Position numbers and translations under genes: made by a program
DNA from: Limnoperna fortunei
Lineage: Eukaryota; Mollusca; Bivalvia; Mytilida; Modiolidae
Assembly (NCBI GenBank): GCA_944474755.1
Contig: OX104124.1
Coordinates: 2,480,001 to 2,544,000, forward strand
Length of the DNA: 64,000 nucleotides
Reading direction: 5' to 3'
Notes under the pieces: generated by a model
What the model was told of the DNA's origin: nothing
What the model saw: only the letters and a program-made list of their open reading frames with translations
Databases searched by the model: none
In this document: positions 46,987 through 59,830 of the stretch, in pieces
How the letters are laid out: every line of letters starts with the position of its first letter
Position numbering within the stretch: position 1 is the first letter of the stretch

Positions 46987-47245
46987 CCCAATCATGTCAT
47001 ATGTAGAATAACATAAGCAATTAGAGTTGAACGCCACAAATTAGTCTTGAATAGACGAAACGCTCGTCTGGCGCATTGAATTTGTCACCTTGGTAATTTT
47101 GATAACATTTTATTGGAATATTTGAACAAAGCCAAGTGAAAGCTCATCCTCGGGTAGTGGATGGTAAAGGCAATTTAGACAAATTTGAAGTTCGATTATA
47201 GCTTTGAGAAATTAAAGATCAATATTTTATTATTTCTTTACGTAG
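46987..47245. repeat. Dispersed mussel-type repeat, copy B
   Basis: Direct repeat of 46478-46735 with scattered substitutions and small indels over about 255 bp. The same AGACGA/TCGTCT hairpin is conserved exactly in both copies. Confidence 0.7.
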
Positions 47246-47249
47246 TTTA

Positions 47250-48259
47250 CTACAACGCTAAAATATCCTAATTTAAAATGTTTTGAAATTAGTGAAAATA
47301 TAAGATTTACAAAATTTGATAATAAAACTTTTAAATGCAAAACATGTTATCATATTTGACATTAAAATTAAAAATTTTCTTGAAATATATTTTACTGATG
47401 TTTAAAAACATCTGTACATTACGCTCTCGTGCGACACACATGGCTGTAAAAAGTTTTGAATACATTAAATGTTCATGATTTGTGTGCTTCGGTATTGGCA
47501 CAAAATACGTAACAAATTTAATGATTGACAGTATCAGATTTGACAAAGAAGCTATGCCACAAGAGAGAAAACAAGCCATTGGAGACTGCATTGTGGGCAA
47601 TCCGCTAGCGTTTACTTCATCAACCCGTCTGTTAGACAATGTTTGACCACTAACCTTCCTGTTTTTCCATTACTAACATAACCAATGAAATAAGTTTAAG
47701 AAACCTTTACATTTTAAAACGAATTGTGTGCAGTGCGTCATGTAAATCTGTACATAATCATAGTCTGTCTGTTCTAAAAGCTATATGAATGTAACGTCTC
47801 TGAATAATACTAAAACCAAAACATTGTAAATGTTTCCGTCAAATAGTTTTTTTCATTCTTATATAAAATCGTAGTCGCAAGTGTCCTAAATACGATTTGC
47901 TTAAGTCATTCTGTAGATCATTTAGTGTTCGACGCCACAATATGAGATTTGGTTATCTGCGAACAGCAGAAACAATACTTCTGATGCTTGATTAGTCAAA
48001 AAAACATACTGTCGGTACAATACACGAGTTCGTACCGACGCTTCTGTTGTTCGTAAAAGCGTTTGTTTGCTCGTTTGTCGTCTGTCTGTGTATAGGCGTT
48101 CGTCCGTTTGACATTTGGCCGTATGAGAATGTCTCATGTTAAAGCGTATTGCGGTTCCTTGGTCGTATAAAATCCCCAACATGCACCATCATTGTGAATA
48201 GTCAGTAGTTTGTCAGAAATATGTACATGAGCTTATTAATTTATTTGTTCTGTGTTCAG
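47250..48259. other. Intron or upstream sequence of GVIN-like large exon
   Basis: No gene supported. Near 48006-48037 an 8-bp perfect inverted repeat, GTCGGTAC...GTACCGAC, is separated by 13 bases. The last bases (ttctgtgttcag) form the acceptor of the large exon. Confidence 0.45.
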
Positions 48260-51200
48260 ATTCGATTTTTATACCGGAGTTTAAAGAACTACAGACAATA
48301 GCAGAACATTCAGATTGTGGAAAAACTACAATGGTGTTAAAAGTACAGAGGTTAACAGACATATGTTATCACAGAACATTGAAGCGACAGCCAAACAGAA
48401 TGGAAACGGTGAAAAAGTCCATAAATCAGAAAAATTATCAAAGATTATGGTTTTAGTTTATCGCTTAGGTTTAGAAGAATATTATCCAAATAAAATGTAG
48501 TTAAGCGATGTCATGAAAATAAAACCTAAATCCAAACCCAGTTATAGTGAACTAGCGTTTATCTTTTTGAAGAATTTGATAATGTCTAATTTTACATGTC
48601 GCGACACACTTTTAGAATATTACACTCAGCAGATTAAACAAGCCTCTATATGTATTCACCTTTTCGATGATTTATTTGGCGATGAAGATTATAATACTGT
48701 CATTAATCCTTTAGACCTCACTTTGACTGTTTTTCTTTGTTCGTCTCCTTTCCTGAAGACGATTATAACGACACAATTATTTGCCTGTAAGTTGGCTATT
48801 CCATTTGTATATCGCACTTTAGAAAGAGAGTGTTTATCAGTGTCTTACTGGCCTTTGCGTTGGGTTATTATGGAAACCAATATTGATAAAAGACCTGCTC
48901 AAAACATGTCAATCGACTGTCCTTCCCAAATAGTTGCATGTGTTAGACTTAGTCGGCTTTTGGTATCGAAATCTACAATAATTAATGAAGTCCTTAATGA
49001 TCAATATCACAACACATTTTTTAATAAGGGCTGTTCACTGGGTACATCAAACAGATGCATAAGTGACGGATTAATAGAGGCTGCTTGGTATATTCCGTCA
49101 GGAAAGTCAAAACTCATGAACAGTTTAACCATGTTCCTGAATTTAAGAGGAGACAGTTTACACCACAGTAGGCAACTTCAGTTTTTGTCCAAGCTGTCAA
49201 CGGTGGCTATAGTGTTTCTTGAAATGAGCTTGTTAGAAAACGCAGAAATTCAAGAACAACTTGTTTCTTTATACAAATGTGAATGTGGTGTTTTACTTGC
49301 AATCGATGCATATTCATATAGAAAGACTGTAGTGAGAAAGAAGCTTATGATATTTTTAAACAAACAATTTCAACAAAAGAAAAAAACGAAGTTCTGCTTT
49401 TTGGCAATAGATGGGGAAATGACAAGTATTTCAGCTATTAAAGATGATATGAGGAAAGCGGTTTGTGAATTAGCAAAGAATGCTACTCTGTCGTCCTTAT
49501 CAGAACGGCTAGCAAAACTAGATACCAGGTTAGATGAAGACGAAGATTTATACAGAACAGTAAAGCATACAGTTAAATCATTCATGGACTTAATTCCAGA
49601 TAAGTGCTTGATTTCAAAAGAGCAAGTCTTGCCGTTGCCAGGCAAATTGTTGCTGTCGTACAGCCAAAAGTTAAAATCAGTTCATACGGCCTCAAAATAT
49701 AAATCTATGCAGGAAGCAGGCAAAATAAGGGAAGAAATTAATGCAGACCGCAGGAAACAAGCTGAAATATGTAACAAACTTGGACCTTTCATGAGTAAAT
49801 ACTTAGAGTTGCTCTTTAATAGTTTTAAATCAGACAACGAATTCCAGTTATTTGTGTTATGGACAAAAATGGTCCTTGATGAAAGATCCCGTACTGTTTT
49901 ACCAGATTTTCTGTCAAAGTACCAATCCGATTGGCAAACTCTACAAGCTGCACGAGACAAAACAGAAACTAACTCCCTACAGATGCTGCAAAAAGTGTTT
50001 GATAAAAGCGCTTATAACTTAGCTGAAGCATCTTTTGGATTTGAACATCTTTGTAGAGAAATTGGTCAGATGTTTGAAGCTTTAAGTGTCTGTGAATCAT
50101 GCCCAGGCCATTTACAAGACTTTGCCGACAAGTTGCCTGATATTGCAGTTAAATTGTTGCTGATTGGGCAACCATTTGAGATTATGGACGGGGATTACGC
50201 CAATGTTCCTATATTATGGGTCAAGCAGTTCTGTCACGTTTAAAAGATGTTTTAGGAGATAAAAAATTACTAGCATTATCGGTTCTTGGAATTCAAAGTT
50301 CAGGAAAATCTACCTTACTAAAGACGATGTTTGGTCTACAGTTTGCTGTTAGCGCAGGACGATGCACGAGAGGGGCATTTATGCAGCTTGTTCAGGTCGC
50401 CGACAAGGCGCTTAAAATTTGATTATGTTCTAGTAATAGATACAGAAGGGCTGAGAGCACCAGAGCTTGCAGAGCATAGTCATGACAATGAATTGGCGAA
50501 TTTTGTTATTGGTTTGGGAGATATCACAATAGTAAACATAAAAGGTGAAAATACTGCTGAGCTAAAAGATGTTCTTCAAATTTCTGTTCATGCTTTTCTA
50601 CGGTTGAAGCTAGCAAATACGCGATTAAATATGAAGCAAAGCTGTATTTTTATACATCAGAATGTACCTGCTACCGATGCTAACGACAAAATGATGCAAG
50701 GCAGACAAAAGTTTGTCGAAATTCTTGATGAAATGACAAGAGAAGCAGCAGCTCTGGAAAATATTACTGATATCCAGTCTTTTAATCAAGTCATTGAATT
50801 TAACAGTGAACAGAATGTCTGGTATTTTTCCGATCTTTGGCAAGGCGATCCACCAAATACTAAAGAAGAGATTAGGAACGCAAAGCTGAAATTAAGTGAG
50901 AAAACAAAGCATGAAATGGAAATTAATGCAGATGAGGGGTGAGAAACATGATGAAATACTACTTAAATTTAACAGTCTTTGGTCCAGCTGGATTAGTAAA
51001 TTTGCAACGAAAGATACAAAAGATGTTCTACCAGTTATCTATCAGATAGAATCGATGCTCTGTGAAAAATTTTCATCAGATGCTACTTTTATTAACACAA
51101 TAACAAACTTGCCTGGCGATAACTTTTACCAATTTTTAAAGAAACTTGAAGGTTCAGTTAACGTCAACTGGATTTCTGCTAAAGAACACTTAAGTATTCA

Positions 51201-52684
51201 CAGAACTTTTGCTGGATATGGATGGCAAGGGAAAAAGACAAGCGTATGCAAACAAGAAACTGTAGATGTTTTAAATATGATTTTTCAAGCCATTGATACA
51301 AGGTTATTAGAGTTAAACTCGCAGGATATAAGATTTGAACAGTCATATGTTACTGAAATCCTTAGCATGGTAACAAGAGGAATTTCTTATTTCAACGACC
51401 ACACCAACAATGAATACAAATTTAATTTTCTCCCTCCATTCCGTGCTATGATTATATTGCATGTCGTCAAATATGTTACTGTTTTTTTACTAGATTAAAC
51501 GACACATACAATAAAAAACATAGCCCAAAAGCACAAATGGAAGAATACAAAGGAACAGCATGGGATTTATTTTAAAATGTCGTTGAGTTCAAACCGAGGA
51601 TGTAATAGCTGTACGCTTTTTTTGAGAGGCGATAATAAAAGTTGTAGTTAAACACATAGAGGAGTTACTTCCAATAGACGTACGAGAAAAGATAGTAGTT
51701 TTATTTGCAAATGGAAAGAAAAGTCTGATCAAAGATATTTTGACTGAGTTAGCAAACACAGGGCAAAATTTCGAACAAATTAAATCATACGTAATGAATC
51801 CAGAAGGTTTTGCTGAAAAATGGATTATAAATCTAACAAGCAAAGTTTTATTTCTGGATAAAGCTGATAACATAACCGGTTTTGTTACCTTAGCAAAACG
51901 TCGAGTTATAAAACTTTTTGCCCAACTTTCACAGAGTGTTTCTGGGGCTATGGACAGATGCAAAAAAGATCATATCTTTAAAGTTTCATACTGGATTCAA
52001 TGTTTTGTGGAGAGCAACCGGGAAATGAAAGGAGGTTTACCACTTTCGGCTGATTTACTCAAACACTTACAAAGCAACAAGCTTTCAGACTTAAAAGGCT
52101 TCAACGAAATGGTCACTGAAAGCTTGGTAGAAATGGAAGGGCATATTATTGACATGTTTAAAAACGTAGATTCAACTTCTATCAAATGGAAAGAAAACCC
52201 GATTTCAAAAATAATGAATAAGCTCTGGGGATGCTCTGAAACGTGCATGTTTTGCAAAGAACCCTGTATGAATACTGACAAAGACCACATGACATTCAAC
52301 CAGCCTCATAAATGCTTGCAACATCGGCCACAGGGTATCGGTGGCTTCCGTTGGACATCAAATAATAAGCTTGTTATTGAGTTTTGTAACCATTTGGTAA
52401 TTTCCGACTTATCATTCTTGAATGCAAGAGGAAAGCACGGAGAATACAAAACTTACAAAAGATATTTCCCGGAATGGGATATTCCTCCGAACTCGTATGT
52501 TTCAAAGGACTGGATGTGGCTAATGAACAAATATAAAACTGAACTTGCAGAGATGTATAACGCTGAGCTACCCGAAATACCAGACTATTGGAACACAATT
52601 TCACTCAAACAAGCTACTGACAGTCTTTTAATTAATCGAATTACGTTTCGTATTAGAACTACAAAAATATCAAATTGTCAATAA
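48260..52684 (+). pseudogene. GVIN/VLIG-type very large GTPase, disrupted
   Basis: One large exon whose pieces together match interferon-induced very large GTPases (GVIN/VLIG). Landmarks are 'LGLEEYYPNK', 'LAFIFLKNLIMSNFTCRDT', the G1 loop 'GIQSSGKST' (50287-50313), 'FAVSAGRCTRGAFMQLV', the G3 motif 'VIDTEGLRAPE' and 'NFLPPFRAMIILHVVKY'. A Cys/His cluster 'CSETCMFCKEPC' follows, with 'HKCLQHRPQGIGGFR' close to the C terminus, and TAA 52682-52684. The encoded length, about 1470 residues, is well below the roughly 2400 of vertebrate GVIN1. Lesions in order: A4 at 48339 (one A short), TAG 48498, a missing G near 50225, an extra A at 50414-50417 and an extra G at 50936-50939. Next are T7 at 51482 (one T short), TAA 51573, a missing A at 51591 and TGA 51623. 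Three nonsense codons argue for real decay; the indels may be sequencing error. Confidence 0.85.
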
Positions 52685-55600
52685 CAAAACACAACATATA
52701 AGTAGGGACATAAAAAAGAAACTGAAGTTATTGTGACTTTGGACAAACATTTAAGTTGACCAATCAAAATCAAGCATATGGACCACTTTTTATCATAAAG
52801 TTCGTTGTCCAGTGTCTAAAATTTAAATACGTGTATAAATATTAGATAAAGCATTTTAGTTGTGGCATGTTATTTGGTTATTTTTTTAGCATTAGCCGTT
52901 AATTTTTTAAATAATTTTTACCATTATTGCATGGTAATCGATGCTGTTGATACTAAGGTCCGAAGACATTTCAAATTGTGATCGGTTGATGGTGTATTGA
53001 TGTGTCTTTTAGCGCTAAATATGATGTTAATAATTGCAAATTTAAATATAGAGGATCTAACACGCACGTAAACAATTTCTGTTCTCTTGTCTCCCGAGAT
53101 TTTAAAGTTTTACCTTTCCAACGGTTTTTACTTGTTTTGCTCAACAATTCGTAAAAATCATGTATTTTTTTTACTTATGCTCTTAGTTAAGATATACATA
53201 GTTAGCTACCCTGAAAGTAAGTTTCTTTTTGTGAAAACGTGTTTGTTTTGATTTGTACTGCTATTGTGGTAGAAATTAGGTCTTGAAAACATGAATATGT
53301 TGTTGCATATTAATATTTTATAAGACAGAGTAAAAAAGCATATATTTTGTTAATTTTATTGCTTATTGCTTAACCGTCATGTAATATCAAAAACCTTTTT
53401 AAAGCGTAAAATTTTACATGAATATCACAAACGGTTAAAAACTTGCCTTTTTGTTTTTCCAGTTAGTTTAATACTCTTACTGTCTGAAGATTAAAAAGTA
53501 AAAAGAAATCAAAATTATTCAATAATCAATTTACTTTCATTTAGAATAAGTTGGAATTAAAATGAAATAAATGGTCGATCAAACACATGCATTTTATTAC
53601 AATGATAAAATACAAAAAGGGACTGATCAAAAAATGTACATGTATTTGTATACAATAAAATGCAATTTGCTTCATAAAAGTGTGGGGAAAGGGGTCTTCC
53701 CCAAGTCAGCCAGAAATTAAACAAAAAATTACATGTAAATATTAAAACTATTTTCGCTTACAATGTGGTCAATTACTGCAATGAAAACATGTTTTATTTA
53801 TATGTTTGTTAAAAAAATATTACTCCCGATTTGACAGAATTTTGACTTTAAAGACATCTGTGAAGGAAAAATGGTCACCAATAACATGTGACGCTCAAAA
53901 GTTGCACGGCTCAAGGGTGCTTTACTGAATCTTTTTGTGAGATTTATGCAGTTCAAATAGAGATAAAAACTTTCAACAGGAAACATAAACGCGACGCCTT
54001 TTCATTTGTAATTGATTATTGCCCCAATCTGTGCGATCGCGGTTTTGTAACATTTACAAGGAAACTTCTTCCTTAAAGGTGTTTTATTTCAATGTAAAAA
54101 AGCTGTCTGATCATTTTTCTTAACAATATTCGCCTTTGAGTTTTAATCTTCCTATGATTGTTGAGTTCCTAGAAAAATGTTTTGGTGTTAAAAAATATAA
54201 CTCTAATGCAAAAAGTGTTGCAGTCTCACGGGGTATGGTAAATATTTGTAACAAAAATATTGATATGTTATCTGCGAGCTCCTCTACTGACATGGAAAAT
54301 AGCAGAAACCTTAATAATTATTAGAACGACAGCATGGAGGTCTTCCCATTTGATTTGACAGCGACCTGAATATTTATATTATAATATTTTGTAATAGTAA
54401 TTGTGTTAAGCGTGTGTATATTAACATTATTTAAGGTGTTTTCTTAGTGATTGAACTTAATTTTTTTCAAATATTAAATTATGTCTCCTTTCGACAGAAG
54501 CTTTTCAATATGTTTCACAAAATTCTACTTATTAGTGTCTTTTACAAAGGAAACAATCAAGTAAATGAACATCAATTTTAGACAAATCAAACTTTCGAGA
54601 TTTTTTGTTATATATCACATTGTTTATTATTATTTTAGTCTTGTTATAGAGTGTTGATATACAATTCTTCATTTCAGTGTAAGTTAGTTATTTATGTTAT
54701 TATATTTTTTTACTGTAAATTGATAATTTAAGTATATCCATAGTATATTCTACTTTACTTTTAATACAGAATAAATGTTGTTGCGTGCGTACGGAGAATT
54801 TACAAGATAATATTTGTGGTTACATAACATCACATGAGAAAAAAAATACAAACTTGGCCGAATCTAGAACGTATCCACATCAAAAGAATAAAACACTCGG
54901 TAACTGCATTTTATTTTAAGTTTTCTGAAATAAATAGTGGTATGATTTTGGTTTTTTAATATCATAGTATGTTCAAAGTATAATTATGGAATATTTTTAT
55001 AATGGGACTTTCTACTTTTGAGTGTGTTATTATTATTTTTTAGCGTCTACTTTTGGTTGTGTTTATTATTGTTTGTATTATTGTCTTGTTTTGAATATGT
55101 TTTCATTATAAAACAATGTAATGCCATACGTTACATCATCATACATATGTAATACTTTTTTGTTTCTTACCTTTTATTTCATTAAGAAAATTTAAGATAT
55201 TTTGTTTACCAAAAAGGGTACATAATATCTTTTATATTTTAAGCCTCAAATTATCTAAATTTGACATACTTCTGTAGCAGACGAATTTTACTGGCAGAAA
55301 ATATGTATTATATGATTTGACAAAGGCCCATTAGGATTCTAAATTGTTCGTTGTATATATTGGTTACATAGACCTATGTATGTTTCTACGCATATAATAT
55401 AGTAAAGAAACGCAAGGAATTCAGTAATGCTGCTACAGGCATAATTAAACAGTAAGTGTACAAATGTATATTTATCTATGTATGTCAAAGCCACAAGCAG
55501 ATTGGTAACGAAGATTCGGTAAAATTCATCAGTGTAGACAGGGTTTCGTCTGACAGGTCAATTTTGAACTGTTGAATAAGATCATGTGCTTTTTGATTCA

Positions 55601-58600
55601 TTTAAATTACCTTTATCTATTAGTCATAAATTGTACTGCTTAATTATTTGTCATTGTTTGGCGTTGCATTTTTTTTAATATATAATATTTTTATGACATT
55701 TTATTTGTAGTGTAGTATTGGATAAAATGTATACCGTTTAATTATAATGATGTTTAAACTTTATTGTTTATATAACCCTGCCTCGCAGTTTACTGCAACT
55801 AAGTTTTCACAACAAAATCTTGAAAAATAATTTTGATCTTTGCAGTTGAAACTGGGAATGTATATTGCATCATTTTTTCTGAATTTGGCCATGTGATCCT
55901 TTTGGGGATCCACACGTAGTATATACTTTTCCAATTCAATAAATTTCCAGGCACTGCAATTAATAACATATATGCATCCAAAATATGCATTATTATTTGT
56001 ACTAGTTTGTAAGTTTCCTAAATATGTCGAATAAGAGGGAGACTTATATATTAATTAAAAGGAAGAACTGGCGCTTAATTTTTATTTATTTGTATTGTTG
56101 ATTTTTATTGATAATATTTAGCAGTAGTAAGAATTAACATGATTAAACATGATTTAAGATCAGTGAAATTTAATGTTAAATGATCCTTTGGAAATAACAG
56201 TTCATTTAAAATTGTAGACTCCAATTACTTAAACATAAGGCCATGTTGATACAAAATGAATAGCCATGTGACTTTTTTATATATATAAAGATGAGATAAA
56301 TCAACAAATCTCATATTAAGCTTTAGAAATTTAAGTTTAAATTAATAAGTTGCCTAAAATGATGATATCAAAAAATTTATTAATTTGACTAACGTTGTAC
56401 GTAAAAATTGGTATTTTAAGGCTTGAAATGAGATTTGTTTTACATCAAAGCTTTTGTATGGGTATTATTTTAATATACGTAAAACAGGAGACGAAAACAG
56501 TTTCAAGTTGTCAAAAATGAAAAAAGTTCCAGAATTAAAATATGTTTAACATGTTACATGTGAGAGAAATTAATGCAGTTTCAAATTCCATGTATTTAAT
56601 TTATTAGGATCTATTATATTTGCCATGCATCACAGACGGGAACTTTAAGAAGTATTATCTATTTCACTAAACTGGATAAAAATTATTTTATGACAGGGGT
56701 ATATTATCTTAATTAATATGTTCATAATTACATCGTTTGTATTTAAGCATTCGATATTTAAGGACTGGTCAATATTTATAAGGGTGTTGGGACCGGTGCA
56801 AAATGCAATGGGACAAATACTTTTTTTATCCTGGCATCTACATGTTTCTCCAAGTTTTGTTACTTTTAGCATTGAAAGGATGTTTTTATCATGGCAATAT
56901 CATCAATGAAACACACATTTGTCTGACGCTTTAATTCCAAACCAAGATACTGTAATTGCACAATTTATTAAACTATCATATATACTGAATTGTAACAATA
57001 AAATTATTCACTAGAAAGGACACAAACTTTTTTATAACATATCTGATGTAGTACAGCAACTTTTGTTGTATTCTAAGGAGATAGGACATGGCTTTTTTAA
57101 ACATGATAATTTGAAATATTCCGGTCCCAACCCCAACCCGGAATTAATATAAATAAATGTATTTTTAGCTATGTAAAACGACCAGAATGGTATTAACATT
57201 TTCTAAAATATCATCAACATAAAATACACATGGTCAGTATTTGTCAGTCAGCCTGTATTATTTACGATTCTGGGATCCTTCCCTTTATTGCAATCTGTTC
57301 AGTACGTTATGTTTGACGAGATGTCAAATAACACGTGTATAATTGTAGTAGTTTAATAAATCACATACAATGATCAAGTATCTGTAAATTCTTTAAATCC
57401 CTGTTTCATACGGCCACTGATAAATTAGTCCACGGCTGCCTCAGTTTGTAGTAAGAGGCTACTAATGGAAGCAACACGTGCAAAGCGTTTCAACAGTTTT
57501 TTGTTTACGAGACAACATCTAATGAGGCTGGATAAACGCTGATGGAGATCTACTGTACCCAAAGTTTTTTCTTGTGGGAAAGTTGAGTATTCCAAAATTT
57601 GATAAATTGGCATGTCACGTCTTTCCTTCTTCACATTAAAGCTATTCTGTCTAATGTATTTCCTTTTAAACTGTTCTTATCAAATGTGTTTAATCGTTTG
57701 TACGACTGCTTTCTTATAGGATTGCAAAATCCGTGGCAGAGGGAAAGAGATTCCTAAGCTTTTTAGGCGACATGTTTGTCATGTATTGCGACCTGTGTAG
57801 AAGGAGGTGACACGTCATTTATCCTTACTTCAGCTGAACGGGATAAAGAATGTACCCAGTTCGGTCAATCGACTGGCATGCCAACAACAAGTTCGTCGTC
57901 ATTCTTCTACATTTTACTTAATTTTTTTAATCATGTTAAGAAGGCATTGGTTCTTGGCTCAGTCATGTAGACAGAATTTAGAACGCCTGAAATTCGTAAT
58001 TTGTAGTAATTTTGTCATTTTTTAGTACATATTGTGACTTCTATTAGCTTTCGGCAAAAGGTAGGAGACAAGCTTTGGAAACACTTTCTCTCACCATGTG
58101 TTCTAAACCCGACATTATCCAAAATTCTAAAAAGACATAGAGCTTGAAGAAGTATTTGATATAAAACATTGGTCAACATGTAATGTATTGTCACCCAATA
58201 TCAAAATAAACTTATGTCCCAATCCTTTCCCTGAAATGTAATGTGAATGTCTCCTTATCTCCTATTAGTTTAACTACGCAGTTCTCAAATTTTCTTTAAC
58301 AGAAGAAAACTTTTAAAATATAAATTCCGGTCTTACCTATAGAACCCAAACCTCTAGTCAAGGAGTAATTGATAATCGGGAAGTATCCCACAGTCAATCA
58401 AAATTGCTCTTTGCAGCGTTGAATTCAGCGCATATATTCCAAACCCTATGTCAGAAGTTTGACTATGGCAAAAGAAGGTAATAACAAAATACCGAGCACC
58501 GAGGAAGCTTTCAAAAAAACAATCCACAAAAAATTAGTAAGACAAACTTCAGAACCAACCAAATATATAGAAACTACAGCAATGGTCTTCAATTGGTACA

Positions 58601-58755
58601 TTTCAAACAAAATGTTGAGTTAAACTCGGTTTAATGGCATGTCAAGCCTCTCGCTTCAATTACTGTAGTATTGAGTTTATTTCTTAAAATGGATGGGTAT
58701 CATATGCCACTGGTCAATAATAGGTGTATCCAACAATCATCGTAGCGCAATCACT
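52685..58755. other. Non-coding stretch downstream of GVIN-like gene
   Basis: No gene, RNA or clear transposon end recognised in about 6 kb of AT-rich sequence. Short frames at 53.9-54.3 and 57.4-58.0 kb have no recognisable domain. Parts of the 57.4-58.7 kb stretch could be the 3' end of the minus-strand retroelement that follows. Confidence 0.45.
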
Positions 58756-58759
58756 TTAC

Positions 58760-59830
58760 AACACTAAAAATTGGCAAAAAATATCTTTAACAATATTTTC
58801 AAACGAATATTTTTCAACAAGGAAGTGGTATCTATAGTAAAACTTAAAACTATTAAAAGCGCGAACGAGTCGTTTTTTCTTGTTACCTTGGTTTATAAAT
58901 TTATCACGAAGAAATTGTTGACGTTTTCAAAAATCATTGCAATCTCTTGCATACGTGATCAATTGAGAAATATATAAACCGTATGCCCGAGAAGCTGAAG
59001 TAATGCTGCGTAAGTGAGGAATATTTTAAATTTTCAAAATAAAATCGTCTCGTTTGTCATAAATTCTTGTTCATAATTACCGTTGTTGTCATATTCGAGG
59101 TGTAAGTCTAAAACTTATGTAGTTGTGGCTGTTTTTTTGGTTATTTTGTTTTTGTTTTGTTTTTGTATTTTTTTGTTTTGTTCTTTTTTTTTTTTGTTTC
59201 TTTAATTTCCAGTTCTGAAATATTTATTTAACGAAAGCAAATTGAAAGGACATCATCAATATACCTATATGTAAATTTAAAGGAACTAGATTAAATAAGA
59301 CGTTGAAGAAATTGTGTTTCATAAGAATGAAAACACAAAGCGGCAAGGAGTAGGGTACGGTTTGTGCCCATTGGAATTCCAATTGCCTGGTGATATAAAG
59401 AGTTGAAAAGTCAAATGTTCTGACAGAACAAATTTTAGATATCGATTTTGATTTTAAATATTCCAGATGCTCATTTAAAATTTTTAAAATCCACGTATGA
59501 TTAATATTTACCTCCTGAATAAACAGTTTTGCAGTATTTTTAGCTGTCCTTCTTTCACTGCAGACATTATCTTATTCAACCGTTTTGACAACTCTTTGGT
59601 AGATAACAAAGATGGCCCGACAATGTATCTTTTCTTGTAAGGATTGTTATGTAATATTTGGAATCCAATACAAGTATGGTAAGTCTTCAGATTCTTTGTC
59701 GAAATGAATATTTTAAAGATGGCATGAAGGACAGTGTGGAAGGCACATTAATTTGAATGTAGGCAGGAAATGAGTGTGCAAAGGTGTACCAATTGTGGCT
59801 CAACATTTTAGAAAAATGACATTCAAAAAT
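58760..59830 (-). mobile_element. Decayed reverse-transcriptase element (TLYTTIP/YIDDV type)
   Basis: On the minus strand, in order: 'ESEDLPYLYWIP' (about 59695-59660), 'KKRYIVGPSLLSTKELSK', 'RTFDFSTLYITR' (about 59425-59390), 'GIPMGTN' (59380-59360), the catalytic 'YIDDV' (59263-59249), 'AYGLYISQLITYARDCNDF' and 'KKKRLVRAFNSF'. These are the ordered RT motifs of the family whose C-terminal fragments occur at 13.8 and 15.5 kb. Many stops and shifts show it is long dead. Family placement near Penelope-like elements is tentative. The N-terminal part may extend to about 60.1 kb. Confidence 0.75.

Noticed and set aside
47922..48182. Minus-strand 86-codon frame upstream of the GVIN exon
   Set aside because: Arg/Thr-rich low-complexity translation of a simple 'cgtctgtctgtg' region; no domain.
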